A stretch of DNA of 9,895 nucleotides from Enterovirga sp. (GTDB taxonomy: Bacteria; Pseudomonadota; Alphaproteobacteria; Rhizobiales; Beijerinckiaceae). Where the stretch lies: NCBI GenBank assembly GCA_028290385.1, contig JAQGJZ010000447.1, positions 1 through 9,895 on the forward strand. Direction: 5' to 3'. Positions within the stretch are counted from its first letter, which is position 1; each line of letters starts with the position of its first letter. Shown piece after piece: positions 1 through 6,327 of this stretch. Position numbers and translations under genes: made by a program. Below the pieces are notes generated by a model. It was not told the DNA's origin, did not search any database, and worked only from the letters and a program-made list of their open reading frames with translations.

Positions 1-246
1 CAAGCCGGTCGAAACCGGCCAAAACCCGAAAAATCCAAACCCAAGAGACAAAAAGCAGCCCGTCCGACCGAAGCCGGGCAGGTGACCCAGAAGTCTCAGA
101 GGAAGCTCGCCGGCGAAGGCGCCGCAGCGCCGCCGTCGATGAGCGTTGATATACCCGGCTTTTCGGCGGATGCAAGCGCCTTCAAACGCGGTGCGACCGG
201 ATGTCCACAGGGCCCCCTGGGCCGCGGATGGACGGGTGGGGGGAGG
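1..246. other. Left-end non-coding stretch with hairpin and A-rich patch
   Basis: I see no convincing gene here. A 6-bp inverted repeat (4-9 with 14-19, loop CGAA) lies at the very edge and is followed by an A-rich patch (about 20-55) with A-runs at 21-24, 29-33, 37-39 and 50-54, clearly lower in GC than everything to its right. Smaller GC-rich inverted repeats occur at 118-131 (GGCGC/GCGCC) and 211-223 (GGCCC/GGGCC). Such a patch beyond the end of a minus-strand operon is typical of an intergenic region carrying the control sites of a neighbour outside the window, but that neighbour cannot be seen. Confidence 0.45.
148..175 (-). promoter_or_regulatory. Weak candidate leftward promoter
   Basis: On the minus strand TTGCAT (175-170) and TATATC (153-148) are separated by 16 bases. 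Each hexamer keeps only part of the sigma-70 consensus. It would drive transcription out of the left edge, toward the A-rich patch. AT-rich hexamers are rare in this GC-rich sequence, which is the main reason to list it; a chance match is quite possible. Confidence 0.15.
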
Positions 247-274
247 CGAGGGCGTCCCGGGCGGGGCGCCCTCG
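247..274 (-). terminator. Strong hairpin after the last gene of the stress module
   Basis: An 8-bp perfect stem (247-254 CGAGGGCG with 267-274 CGCCCTCG) encloses a further CCC/GGG pairing (256-258 with 263-265) after one mismatch, leaving a 4-base loop. It begins 10 bases past the TAG stop of the 156-aa gene on the minus strand, the usual place for a terminator. No U-run follows in the minus-strand transcript (it continues CCTCCCCCC), so it is not a classical intrinsic terminator; it may work with Rho or protect the mRNA 3' end. Confidence 0.4.
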
Positions 275-283
275 ACCGGTTGC

Positions 284-754
284 CTAATGGGCGAGCCACA
301 GCGCGCCGGCTCCGGCCGCGATGGCGGTCCAGAGCGCGGCGAGCGGTGCGAGGGTGCGGGCCGGCGTCTTGCGCGCGAGCCGCTCGACGCGGCGCGCGGT
401 CGTGCCGGCCTGCATGCTGAACCCGTTCACGCACGAGCACAGGAGCCGGTGCGCCTCGCGGTCGGACAGGGCGAAGAACCGCAGGGCCTCGCCGTAGCGG
501 TCGCTGGCGAGCCCGGAGGCGCGCAGCAGCGGATCCTGGAACGCCACCGTGAGGGGCGAGCCCTCGACCCGCAGGGCGACCCTGTCCGCTTCGGCGAGGA
601 ACTCGATCTCGCCGAGGGAGCGGAGGCGCAGGTCGGGTTGCCGGCCGAGGAGTTCGGCCCATCGGGCCAGGCGCTCGGGTCTGGTCTGCAGCGCGGGTCC
701 AGCGTCGTGGAGCTCCGCCACGCCGGCGATCTGGTCTCGGGAAACGAATTGCAT
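284..754 (-). CDS. Unrecognised 156-aa protein with C-terminal membrane helix
   Basis: I do not recognise the family. The start ATG at 754 is preceded by a good Shine-Dalgarno (GGGAGAAGG, 4 bases away); the stop is TAG. Residues 1-130 look soluble and mixed in composition, with an alpha-helical feel: a charged stretch around 23-60 (RPERLARWAELL, LGEIEFLAEADRV), then a segment near 90-110 with ALSDREAHRLLCSCV, including Cys106 and Cys108. A basic patch (RRVERLARK, 121-129) comes just before a single hydrophobic helix at about 134-155 ending in Leu-Ala-His, as in a tail-anchored or C-terminally anchored inner-membrane protein with the bulk in the cytoplasm. No signal peptide is visible. It lies 126 bases after spoVR on the same strand and may be a late member of that operon or have its own promoter. 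The natural amino-acid mix argues against a shadow frame. Confidence 0.68.
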   Translation of the reverse strand: MQFVSRDQIAGVAELHDAGPALQTRPERLARWAELLGRQPDLRLRSLGEIEFLAEADRVALRVEGSPLTVAFQDPLLRASGLASDRYGEALRFFALSDREAHRLLCSCVNGFSMQAGTTARRVERLARKTPARTLAPLAALWTAIAAGAGALWLAH

Positions 755-880
755 GTGCCTTCTCCCGTTCCGAGAGAAGATCGGCGGGTGTCGGACGCCG
801 CCGACCCTCCTGCTTCGGCAGGCTCGGCCTTCATCGCGGCAAGATCAGGGCAGCGCCGGGCTTGCGCGACGTCCGGCCTG
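755..880 (-). promoter_or_regulatory. Structured spacer/leader between spoVR and the 156-aa gene
   Basis: This 126-base spacer has no gene but several inverted repeats. (a) 809-813 with 818-822 (CCTGC/GCAGG), inside an outer pair 800-804 with 824-828 (GCCGA/TCGGC). (b) 781-787 with 798-804 (TCGGCGG/CCGCCGA), which uses the same bases as the outer pair of (a), so the two are mutually exclusive. (c) 760-766 with 772-778, a 7-pair stem with one G-U on the minus-strand RNA and a 5-base loop, which includes most of the Shine-Dalgarno GGGAGAAGG of the downstream gene. Read as minus-strand RNA this could be an end-of-operon structure, an attenuator or a translation-blocking leader. No known riboswitch or thermometer family was recognised; inverted repeats are common in GC-rich DNA. 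Confidence 0.35.
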
Positions 881-2437
881 CTACGCAGGCAGGCCGGCGG
901 GAACGCGCGGGCGGACCACATGCTCCCGGGCGGTGCCGTCCATCAGGTCGTCATGCTCCTGGAGGCAGACGTCGTAGCCCCACAGGTCGGCGAGATGCTG
1001 CAGCACGTCCTTTGCGCCGCCCTCGTCGAGCAGCGCGCCGTCGAGCATCCGATGCTGCAGCAGAAGGCGCCGGTCGCCTGCGAGATCGACGTCGACGACC
1101 TGGATGTCCGGATCGAGGTGCGAGACGTCGTATTGCCGGGCGAGCGAGCGGCGCAGATTGCGATAACCGCGCTCGTCGTGGATGGCCTGGACGCGCAGCT
1201 CGTCCGCGTCCTCGCCCTCGTCGGCGAGCAGGAACATGCGCCAGCGCCGCATCAGATGCGGGCTGAGATATTGCGCGACAAAACTCTCGTCCCGGTAATT
1301 CGCCCAGACGTGCCGCAGCGCGCCATACGGGTCCTGCGAGCCGGCGATCTCCGGAAACCACTCGGCGTCTTCCTCGGTCGGCTCCGTGCAGATGCGCTCG
1401 ATGTCCTGCATCATGGCGAAGCCGAGCGCGTAGGGGTTGATGCCCGAGAAGCGCGGATCATCGAATTCGGGCTGAAACACCACGTTGGTGTGCGAGGTCA
1501 GGAACTCCAGGAAGGAGCCGTCGTCGATGAGCCCCTTCTCGTGCAGGCGGCTCATGAGCTTGTAGTGGCAGAAGGTGGCGCAGCCCTCGTTGATGACCTT
1601 TGTCTGGCCTTGCGGGTAGAAATACTGCGCAACCATGCGGACGATGCGCAGGATCTCGCGCTGCCAAGGCGCCAGGTTGGGCGCCGTCTTTTCCAGGAAA
1701 TACAGGATGTTCTCCTGCGGCAGCTCGAGCAGCGCGCGCCGGCGTGACTCGTCGAGCCGGCCCCTCCCGGCGCTCGGCTTTCCTGGGAGCGTGCGCCAGA
1801 GGTCGTTATAGACCTGCTCCTGGTGGATGCGGCGCTCGCGCTCGCGCTTGTCCTCCGACAGGAGGTCCGGTTTGCGCTTGCGCGGATAGCGATGCACGCC
1901 GTGGCTCATCAGGGCATGCGCGGAATCCAGGAGCTGCTCGACCTTCTCCTGCCCGTAGCGCTCCTCGCATTCGGCGATGTAGCGCTTGGCGAAGTCGAGA
2001 TATTGCAGGATGCCGTCCGCATCCGTCCATTGCCGGAACAGATAGTTGTTCTTGAAGAAGTGGTTGTGGCCGAACGCGGCGTGCGCGATCACCAGCGCCT
2101 GCATCGTGGCGGAGTTTTCCTCCATGATGTAGCTGATGCAGGGATTGGAATTGATGACGATCTCGTAGGCGAGGGCGCGAGCGCCCTGGCGATACACGTT
2201 CTCGTGCTGGGCAAAATGCTTGCCGAAGGACCAGTGCTTGTAGAGCAGGGGCATGCCGACGGAGGAATAGGCGTCCAGCATCTGCTCGGCCGTGATCACC
2301 TCGATCTGGTTGGGATAGGTGTCGAGCCCGAGCTCGTCCCGCGCGACCTCCGCGATCGCATCGTGCAGGCGCCGGATCAGGTCGAAATCCCAATCCTTCC
2401 CGGTGAACAGGGGCGTGCCGGCACGCGCGGCCGTCAT
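881..2437 (-). CDS. spoVR: SpoVR family protein (YcgB-like)
   Basis: 518 aa, close to E. coli YcgB (about 510). The family is named for a Bacillus sporulation gene but is widespread in non-sporulating proteobacteria; its biochemical role is unsettled. Family blocks are clear: residues 7-27 with FTGKDWDFDLIRRLHD; 56-75 with AYSSVGMPLLYKHWSFGKHF; the long conserved block 91-131 (YEIVINSNPCISYIMEEN, then IAHAAFGHNHFFKNN); and 281-292 with INEGCATFCHY. The many invariant His/Glu residues (Glu106, Glu107, His119, His124, His126, Glu284, His291) would suit a metal site, which is my inference. No signal peptide or membrane helix, so probably cytoplasmic. The ATG at 2437 overlaps the TGA of yeaH as ATGA, implying translational coupling; GAGGGAG about 9 bases upstream may serve as ribosome binding site. 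Stop is TAG. Odd point: Cys286 and Cys290 sit where E. coli YcgB has Trp, as I recall it. Confidence 0.95.
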   Translation of the reverse strand: MTAARAGTPLFTGKDWDFDLIRRLHDAIAEVARDELGLDTYPNQIEVITAEQMLDAYSSVGMPLLYKHWSFGKHFAQHENVYRQGARALAYEIVINSNPCISYIMEENSATMQALVIAHAAFGHNHFFKNNYLFRQWTDADGILQYLDFAKRYIAECEERYGQEKVEQLLDSAHALMSHGVHRYPRKRKPDLLSEDKRERERRIHQEQVYNDLWRTLPGKPSAGRGRLDESRRRALLELPQENILYFLEKTAPNLAPWQREILRIVRMVAQYFYPQGQTKVINEGCATFCHYKLMSRLHEKGLIDDGSFLEFLTSHTNVVFQPEFDDPRFSGINPYALGFAMMQDIERICTEPTEEDAEWFPEIAGSQDPYGALRHVWANYRDESFVAQYLSPHLMRRWRMFLLADEGEDADELRVQAIHDERGYRNLRRSLARQYDVSHLDPDIQVVDVDLAGDRRLLLQHRMLDGALLDEGGAKDVLQHLADLWGYDVCLQEHDDLMDGTAREHVVRPRVPAGLPA

Positions 2438-3732
2438 GGAGCGGCGGCTCCCTCGGTCCGGCGCTCGAACAGCTTGCGGAAGACCGGGTAGATGTCCGTG
2501 CGCTTGCCCACCTTGCACATGGCGAAGCGCTCGCCGCCGGCGCCGGCCTTCTCGTAGGTGCGCCACAACTCGGTCGAATGCGGCATGAACCCGATGGTGC
2601 TTTCCTCGTCGCGCCCGACCTCCAGATAGGCGAAATACTGGCAGAGCGGCAGCACGGCGCCGCGCAGCAGAGACAAGGTCTGTTCGGCGTCGCTCGGGGC
2701 GTTGTCGCCGTCCGAGGCCTGGGCGCCGTAGATGTTCCAGTCCTCCAGGCGGTACCGCTCGGCGGCAATCCGGTGCATCGCCTCGAGCGCGCTCGACACG
2801 ACGGTGCCGCCGGTCTCGCGCGCATGGAAGAACGTGTCCTCGTCCACCTCCTCGGCCAGGTGGGTGTGGCGGATGAACACCACCTCGACATGCTGGTAGC
2901 GGCGCTTGAGGAACAGGTAGAGCAGGGCGAAGAAGCGCTTCGCCAGATCCTTCATGTGCTCCGTCATCGAGGCGGAGGTGTCCATCAGGCAGAACATGAC
3001 GGCCTGCGAGACCGGCTTCGGGACCGCCTCGAACCGCCGGAAGCGCAGGTCCATCGGGTCGACATACGGGATCCGGCGCGTGCGGGTCAGCAGCGCGGCG
3101 AGCGCCGCCTTCGCCTGGTCCAGCGCGGGCTCGTCCTCCTCGGCTTCGAGCGCCTCGATCTCCTGCTTCAGCCGCTCGACCTCCTCGGCCTTGGGGCGGC
3201 GGAGCGCCAGGCGCCGCGACAGGCTGTTGCGCATGGTGCGCGCCACGGCGAGGTTCGCCGGCGAGCCGGAGACTGAATAGCCGGCGCGCTGGAGCGACAC
3301 GCTGTCGGCCACTGCGAGCGCGCGCTTGGCCATGTTCGGGAGTTCGAGGTCCTCGAAGAACAGGTCGAGATATTCCTCCTGAGACAGCACAAAGCTGAAC
3401 GCGTCCTGCCCGCCGCCATCCGGGCTCCCCTCCGAGCCGCTGCCGCCCCCGCCGCCTCCGTCCTTGGGCAGCGTGTCGCCGGGCACGAACTTCTTGTTGC
3501 CGGGCAGCACCGCCTGACGCTGCCCGCCCGAGGAGGCGCGCCCGAACCGTGGCTCCCGGATGCTGTCCCGCGGGATCGAGATCTCGCCGCCCTGGTCGAG
3601 CTCCTTGATGCCGCGCTGTTCGGAACTCTCCCGGACCGCCTGCCGGACCGCGGCTTTCGCCCGACGCAGAAACCGCTGCCGGTTCGCGAAGTTCTTGCCC
3701 CCCGGGTTCAGGCGCCGGTCGATGATGTGCAT
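2434..3732 (-). CDS. yeaH: YeaH/YhbH family protein (DUF444), von Willebrand A-like
   Basis: 432 aa, matching E. coli YeaH (about 427) along its whole length. The open frame continues upstream to 3888, but that would overlap prkA; the ATG at 3732 gives the family-typical beginning (MHIIDRRLNP, then NRQRFLRR) and has GAGGA 7 bases upstream. Order of features: basic N-terminus; ISIP..SIREPRF (51-63); a glycine/serine-rich linker (92-109); QEEYLDLFFEDLELPN (118-133), a family hallmark; a charged probable coiled coil (about 180-210); then a vWA-like domain (about 243-420) with a MIDAS-type motif Asp251-x-Ser253-x-Ser255, Thr310 in ETGGT, and Asp341/Asp343 in ASDGDN. Such domains bind Mg2+ and mediate protein contacts. 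It lies 22 bases after prkA and overlaps spoVR by ATGA. In enterobacteria yeaG-yeaH form an operon induced in stationary phase and under nitrogen starvation; YeaH probably works with the PrkA ATPase, as MoxR-type ATPases pair with vWA proteins (inference). Confidence 0.95.
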   Translation of the reverse strand: MHIIDRRLNPGGKNFANRQRFLRRAKAAVRQAVRESSEQRGIKELDQGGEISIPRDSIREPRFGRASSGGQRQAVLPGNKKFVPGDTLPKDGGGGGGSGSEGSPDGGGQDAFSFVLSQEEYLDLFFEDLELPNMAKRALAVADSVSLQRAGYSVSGSPANLAVARTMRNSLSRRLALRRPKAEEVERLKQEIEALEAEEDEPALDQAKAALAALLTRTRRIPYVDPMDLRFRRFEAVPKPVSQAVMFCLMDTSASMTEHMKDLAKRFFALLYLFLKRRYQHVEVVFIRHTHLAEEVDEDTFFHARETGGTVVSSALEAMHRIAAERYRLEDWNIYGAQASDGDNAPSDAEQTLSLLRGAVLPLCQYFAYLEVGRDEESTIGFMPHSTELWRTYEKAGAGGERFAMCKVGKRTDIYPVFRKLFERRTEGAAAP

Positions 3733-3744
3733 CGAGGATCCTCG
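3733..3744 (-). promoter_or_regulatory. Ribosome binding site of yeaH inside a 12-bp palindrome
   Basis: The bases directly before the yeaH ATG form a perfect 12-bp palindrome, CGAGGATCCTCG, that contains the Shine-Dalgarno GAGGA. This site decides the 3732 start over upstream in-frame starts. With no loop the palindrome cannot fold well on itself; it may be coincidence, though pairing between two transcripts or a protein site is conceivable. Confidence 0.5.
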
Positions 3745-3754
3745 CCGGCCGCCG

Positions 3755-5692
3755 TCAGCCGGCCTGCTTGGTGCGCATGTACCATTCGACCAGCCGCCGG
3801 ACCTGCCGCTCGGTGTAGCCGCGGGCCACCATGCGGTCGACGAACTCGTCGTGCTTCTTCTCCGTGTCGCTGTCCTTCTTCGAGCCAAAGCTGATCACCG
3901 GGAGGAGTTCCTCGACCTGGCTGAACATGCGCCGCTCGATCACCTCGCGGATCTTCTCGTAGCTGGTCCAGGACGGGTTGCGGCCGCCGTTGCTGGCCCG
4001 CGAGCGCAGCGAGAACTTGACGACCTCGTTGCGGAAGTCCTTCGGGTTGGCGATCCCGGCCGGCTTTTCGATCTTGGTCAGCTCCTGGTTCAGAAGCTCG
4101 CGGTCGAGAAGCTGCCCGGTGTCGGGGTCCTTGAAGTCCTGGTGTTCGATCCAGGCATCCGCGTAGTCGACATAGCGGTCGAACAGGTTCTGCCCGTAAT
4201 CGTGGTAGGATTCGAGGTAGGCCTTCTGGATCTCGTGCCCGATGAACTCGGCGTAGCGCGGCGCGAGCTCGCCCTTGATGAACTCGAGATAGCGCTTCTC
4301 GGTCTCGTCCCGGAACTGCTCGCGCCGGATCGCCTGTTCGAGCACGTACATGAGATGGACGGGGTCGGCCGCGACCTCGTTCGCATCGTGATTGAAGGTC
4401 GCGGCGAGCACCTTGAAGGCGAACCGGGTGGAGATGCCGTCCATGCCCTCGTCGACGCCGGCGGCGTCCCGGTATTCCTGCATGGAGCGGGCGCGCGGGT
4501 CGACCTCCCGCAGGCTCTCGCCGTCATAGACCCGCATCTTCGAGAACAGGTTCGAGTTCGGGTGCTCGCGCAGCCGCGACAGGACGGCGAAGCGCGCCAG
4601 CATCTCCAGCGTGAACGGCGCGCAGATCGCATCCGCCAGCTCGGAGCGCGTGATCAGCTTGGTGTAGATCATCTGCTCTTCGGTGACCCGCAGGCAGTAT
4701 GGCACCTTGATCACGAAGATGCGGTCGATGAAGGCTTCGTTGTTGCGGTTGCTCTTGAAGCTCTGCCACTCCGCCTCGTTCGAATGCGCGAGGATCATGC
4801 CCGAGAAGGGCAGGGAGCCGATGTTCTCCGTCCCGACATAATTGCCCTCCTGCGTCGCGGTGAGCAGGGGGTGCAGCATCTTGATCGGCGCCTTGAACAT
4901 CTCGACGAATTCGAGAAGCCCCTGGTTGGCCCGGTTCAGCCCGCCCGAATAGCTGTAGGCGTCGGGATCGTTCTGGGAGAGCGTCTCGAGCTTGCGGATA
5001 TCCACCTTGCCGACGAGCGAGGAGATGTCCTGGTTGTTCTCGTCGCCGGGCTCGGTCTTGGCGATCGCGATCTGGCGCAAACGCGAGGGGTTCACCTTCA
5101 CGACCCGGAACTTGGAGATGTCGCCGCCGAACTCGTCCAGGCGCTTGATGCACCACGGGCTGACGAGCCCCGTGAGCCTGCGGCGGGGAATGCCGAATTC
5201 GGTCTCGAGCGTGTCGCCCATGGTCTCCGGGTCGAACAGGCCGAGCGGGCTCTCGAAGACGGGGCTGACCTCGTCCCCGGCCTTGAGCGCATAGATCGGG
5301 TGCACCTCCATCAGGGCTTTCAGCCGCTCGGCCAGGGAGGACTTGCCGCCGCCGACCGGGCCGAGGAGGTAGAGGATCTGCTTGCGCTCCTCGAGTCCCT
5401 GCGCGGCGTGCCGGAAGAAGGACACGATCCGCTCGATCGTCTCCTCCATGCCGTAGAACTCGGCGAAGGCGGGATAGCGCCGGATCGTCCGGTTCATGAA
5501 GATGCGCCCGAGCCGGGCATCCCGGGACGTGTCCACCGTTTCCGGCTCGCCGATCGCGGCCAGGATCCGTTCGGCCGGTCCCGCATACATCATCGGGTCG
5601 GTGCGGCAGGCCGACAGGTACTCGGACAAACTCATCTCGTTCGCACGCTTGGCATCGTACGATCGAGCGAACCGTTCGAAGAGGTCTTTCAT
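3755..5692 (-). CDS. prkA: PrkA/YeaG family AAA+ serine protein kinase
   Basis: 645 aa, essentially the length of E. coli YeaG (about 644). The AAA domain fills the N-terminal half: Walker A GPVGGGKS at 111-118 (Lys117, Ser118), preceded by the typical FMNRTIRRYPAFAEFYGMEE segment (65-84) and followed by the conserved SPVFESPLGLFDP and GLNRANQGLLEFVEMFKAP blocks. The C-terminal half is the PrkA kinase-annotated domain, ending in a basic helical tail. Family members have been reported as Ser kinases and, more recently, discussed as AAA+ machines; both roles need ATP binding, which is intact here. Cytoplasmic; no signal peptide. The ATG at 5692 has GAGG 4 bases upstream. It is the first gene of prkA-yeaH-spoVR, 22 bases before yeaH, and has a 171-base upstream spacer of its own, so its promoter is expected there. 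Nothing is truncated or broken. Confidence 0.96.
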   Translation of the reverse strand: MKDLFERFARSYDAKRANEMSLSEYLSACRTDPMMYAGPAERILAAIGEPETVDTSRDARLGRIFMNRTIRRYPAFAEFYGMEETIERIVSFFRHAAQGLEERKQILYLLGPVGGGKSSLAERLKALMEVHPIYALKAGDEVSPVFESPLGLFDPETMGDTLETEFGIPRRRLTGLVSPWCIKRLDEFGGDISKFRVVKVNPSRLRQIAIAKTEPGDENNQDISSLVGKVDIRKLETLSQNDPDAYSYSGGLNRANQGLLEFVEMFKAPIKMLHPLLTATQEGNYVGTENIGSLPFSGMILAHSNEAEWQSFKSNRNNEAFIDRIFVIKVPYCLRVTEEQMIYTKLITRSELADAICAPFTLEMLARFAVLSRLREHPNSNLFSKMRVYDGESLREVDPRARSMQEYRDAAGVDEGMDGISTRFAFKVLAATFNHDANEVAADPVHLMYVLEQAIRREQFRDETEKRYLEFIKGELAPRYAEFIGHEIQKAYLESYHDYGQNLFDRYVDYADAWIEHQDFKDPDTGQLLDRELLNQELTKIEKPAGIANPKDFRNEVVKFSLRSRASNGGRNPSWTSYEKIREVIERRMFSQVEELLPVISFGSKKDSDTEKKHDEFVDRMVARGYTERQVRRLVEWYMRTKQAG

Positions 5693-5743
5693 CCAGCCTC
5701 AACTCCCGCGCGGACCTAGCGTGCAGGCGGGAAGTGAATCGCA

Positions 5744-5770
5744 CAATGGGGTATGAGTGCGCGATGTAAG
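5744..5770 (-). promoter_or_regulatory. Candidate RpoH (heat-shock)-like promoter of prkA
   Basis: On the minus strand CTTACAT (5770-5764) and CCCCATTG (5751-5744) are 12 bases apart. This resembles the E. coli sigma-32 pattern CTTGAAA, 11-16 bases, CCCCATnT: the -10 element fits nearly fully, the -35 only in part. Transcription would start around 5735-5740 and give a leader of about 45 bases before the prkA ATG. No good sigma-70 or sigma-54 pair stood out in the spacer, although E. coli yeaGH is known to be under NtrC/RpoN and RpoS control. A chance match remains possible. Confidence 0.25.
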
Positions 5771-5840
5771 CGCAGGGTGACTCTTCGGTGGGCAACCCAG
5801 GCGGAAAGTTGTCACCAGGTCGTAAATCGCGGCGAGCCTG

Positions 5841-5855
5841 CCCGGGCGGCCCGGG
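5841..5855 (-). terminator. GC hairpin after the thioesterase gene
   Basis: CCCGGG at 5841-5846 and CCCGGG at 5850-5855 can pair around a 3-base loop. It lies 8 bases past the thioesterase TGA on the minus strand and may end that transcription unit before the prkA promoter. No U-run follows, so intrinsic termination is uncertain. Confidence 0.28.
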
Positions 5856-5863
5856 GCCAAGTC

Positions 5864-6271
5864 TCACTCCGTCCGGTTTCGGCCAGGTTCCTGCTTTGCC
5901 GCCTTGAACACGCCGCTCGACTTGGCGAGGAGTTCGCCCGCTTCGTCCCGTATCTCGGCCTCGCAGAAGAGGATGGAGCGGCCCCCCCGGACGACCCGGC
6001 CCTCCGCGATCAGCGTCCCGCCCCGGCCCGGCGCCAGGAACGCGACCTGCATGTCCAGGGTCATCACGGGTGCGCCGGCATGGGTGCGCCCGGCCGTGCC
6101 CATAGCAACGTCGAGCAGCGTACACAGCGCGCCGCCGTGCACGATGCCGAGGTTGTTTCTGTGCTGCGGGCCGACCTGCATGCGCAGCCGCGTGCCGCCC
6201 GGGACGAGCCCGACCTCCTCGATCCCGCAATGATCCGCGAACGGGATCTCGGCCCCGAAAACCGGTTTCAT
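5864..6271 (-). CDS. PaaI-type hotdog-fold thioesterase
   Basis: 135 aa from the ATG at 6271, the normal size for a single hotdog domain. It should hydrolyse an acyl-CoA or related thioester in the cytoplasm; the substrate cannot be read from sequence. The signature block is clear: Asn40 and HGG at 45-47 in RNNLGIVHGGALC, then the catalytic-type Asp54 in LLDVAMG, followed by MTLDMQVAFLAPGRGG (70-85) and the strand-rich C-terminal half usual for the PaaI/YdiI-like branch. Start choice: a GTG at 6313 would add 14 residues but its only Shine-Dalgarno is about 18 bases away, while the ATG at 6271 begins the domain properly and overlaps the stop of a 19-codon micro-ORF by ATGA, suggesting coupled translation. 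It follows the 3-hydroxyacyl-CoA dehydrogenase gene by 52 bases and probably acts on related CoA esters. Confidence 0.88.
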   Translation of the reverse strand: MKPVFGAEIPFADHCGIEEVGLVPGGTRLRMQVGPQHRNNLGIVHGGALCTLLDVAMGTAGRTHAGAPVMTLDMQVAFLAPGRGGTLIAEGRVVRGGRSILFCEAEIRDEAGELLAKSSGVFKAAKQEPGRNRTE

Positions 6272-6327
6272 CGGGACGCCCGCCCGGTGGCGGCACGCAC
6301 CGTCCGGCTCCACGCGGCGTTGATCAT
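6268..6327 (-). CDS. Possible 19-aa micro-ORF coupling two genes
   Basis: The ATG at 6327 overlaps the TGA of the dehydrogenase gene (ATGA), and the TGA of the micro-ORF overlaps the ATG of the thioesterase gene (ATGA). A strong Shine-Dalgarno, GGAGG, lies 4 bases before the micro-ORF start, whereas the thioesterase ATG has only a weak GGGCGGGCG upstream. The peptide MINAAWSRTVRAATGRASR is basic and resembles nothing I know. Its most likely job is to carry ribosomes from one gene to the next rather than to act as a peptide. The strong Shine-Dalgarno is encoded by the last codons of the dehydrogenase gene, so coincidence is possible. Confidence 0.3.
   Translation of the reverse strand: MINAAWSRTVRAATGRASR

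Noticed and set aside
82..420. 112-codon plus-strand frame starting with GTG at 82
   Set aside because: No Shine-Dalgarno of note; the second half is Arg/Gly/Ala-rich and lies opposite the end of the 156-aa gene. The first 50 residues are not impossible as a small protein, but nothing supports them.
96..662. 188-codon minus-strand frame rich in Arg and Pro
   Set aside because: It overlaps the 156-aa gene in another frame, has the skewed Arg/Pro/Ala composition of a shadow, and no ribosome site. The competing frame has a good Shine-Dalgarno and a natural composition.
146..1747. 533-codon open frame on the plus strand opposite spoVR and the 156-aa gene
   Set aside because: It spans two minus-strand genes and their spacer, has no recognisable domain, and its composition is that of a GC-rich antisense shadow.
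2438..2566. Longer spoVR starting at 2566
   Set aside because: The extra 43 residues overlap yeaH coding sequence and look like a shadow; the ATGA overlap at 2434-2437 is the classic coupled start.
3733..3888. Longer yeaH starting at 3888
   Set aside because: The extra 52 residues lie inside prkA in another frame, are Arg/Ser-rich and unlike the family; the ATG at 3732 has a ribosome site and the typical N-terminus.
3560..5719. 719-codon open frame on the plus strand opposite prkA
   Set aside because: It mirrors prkA almost exactly, has no family resemblance, and long antisense frames are expected where G/C-ending codons suppress stops. prkA itself matches its family throughout.
5693..5863. 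Sigma-54 promoter before prkA, expected from E. coli
   Set aside because: No GG-10 bases-GC pair in a proper -24/-12 setting was found; the closest, around the CTGGTGACAAC sequence, has the wrong bases at -12.
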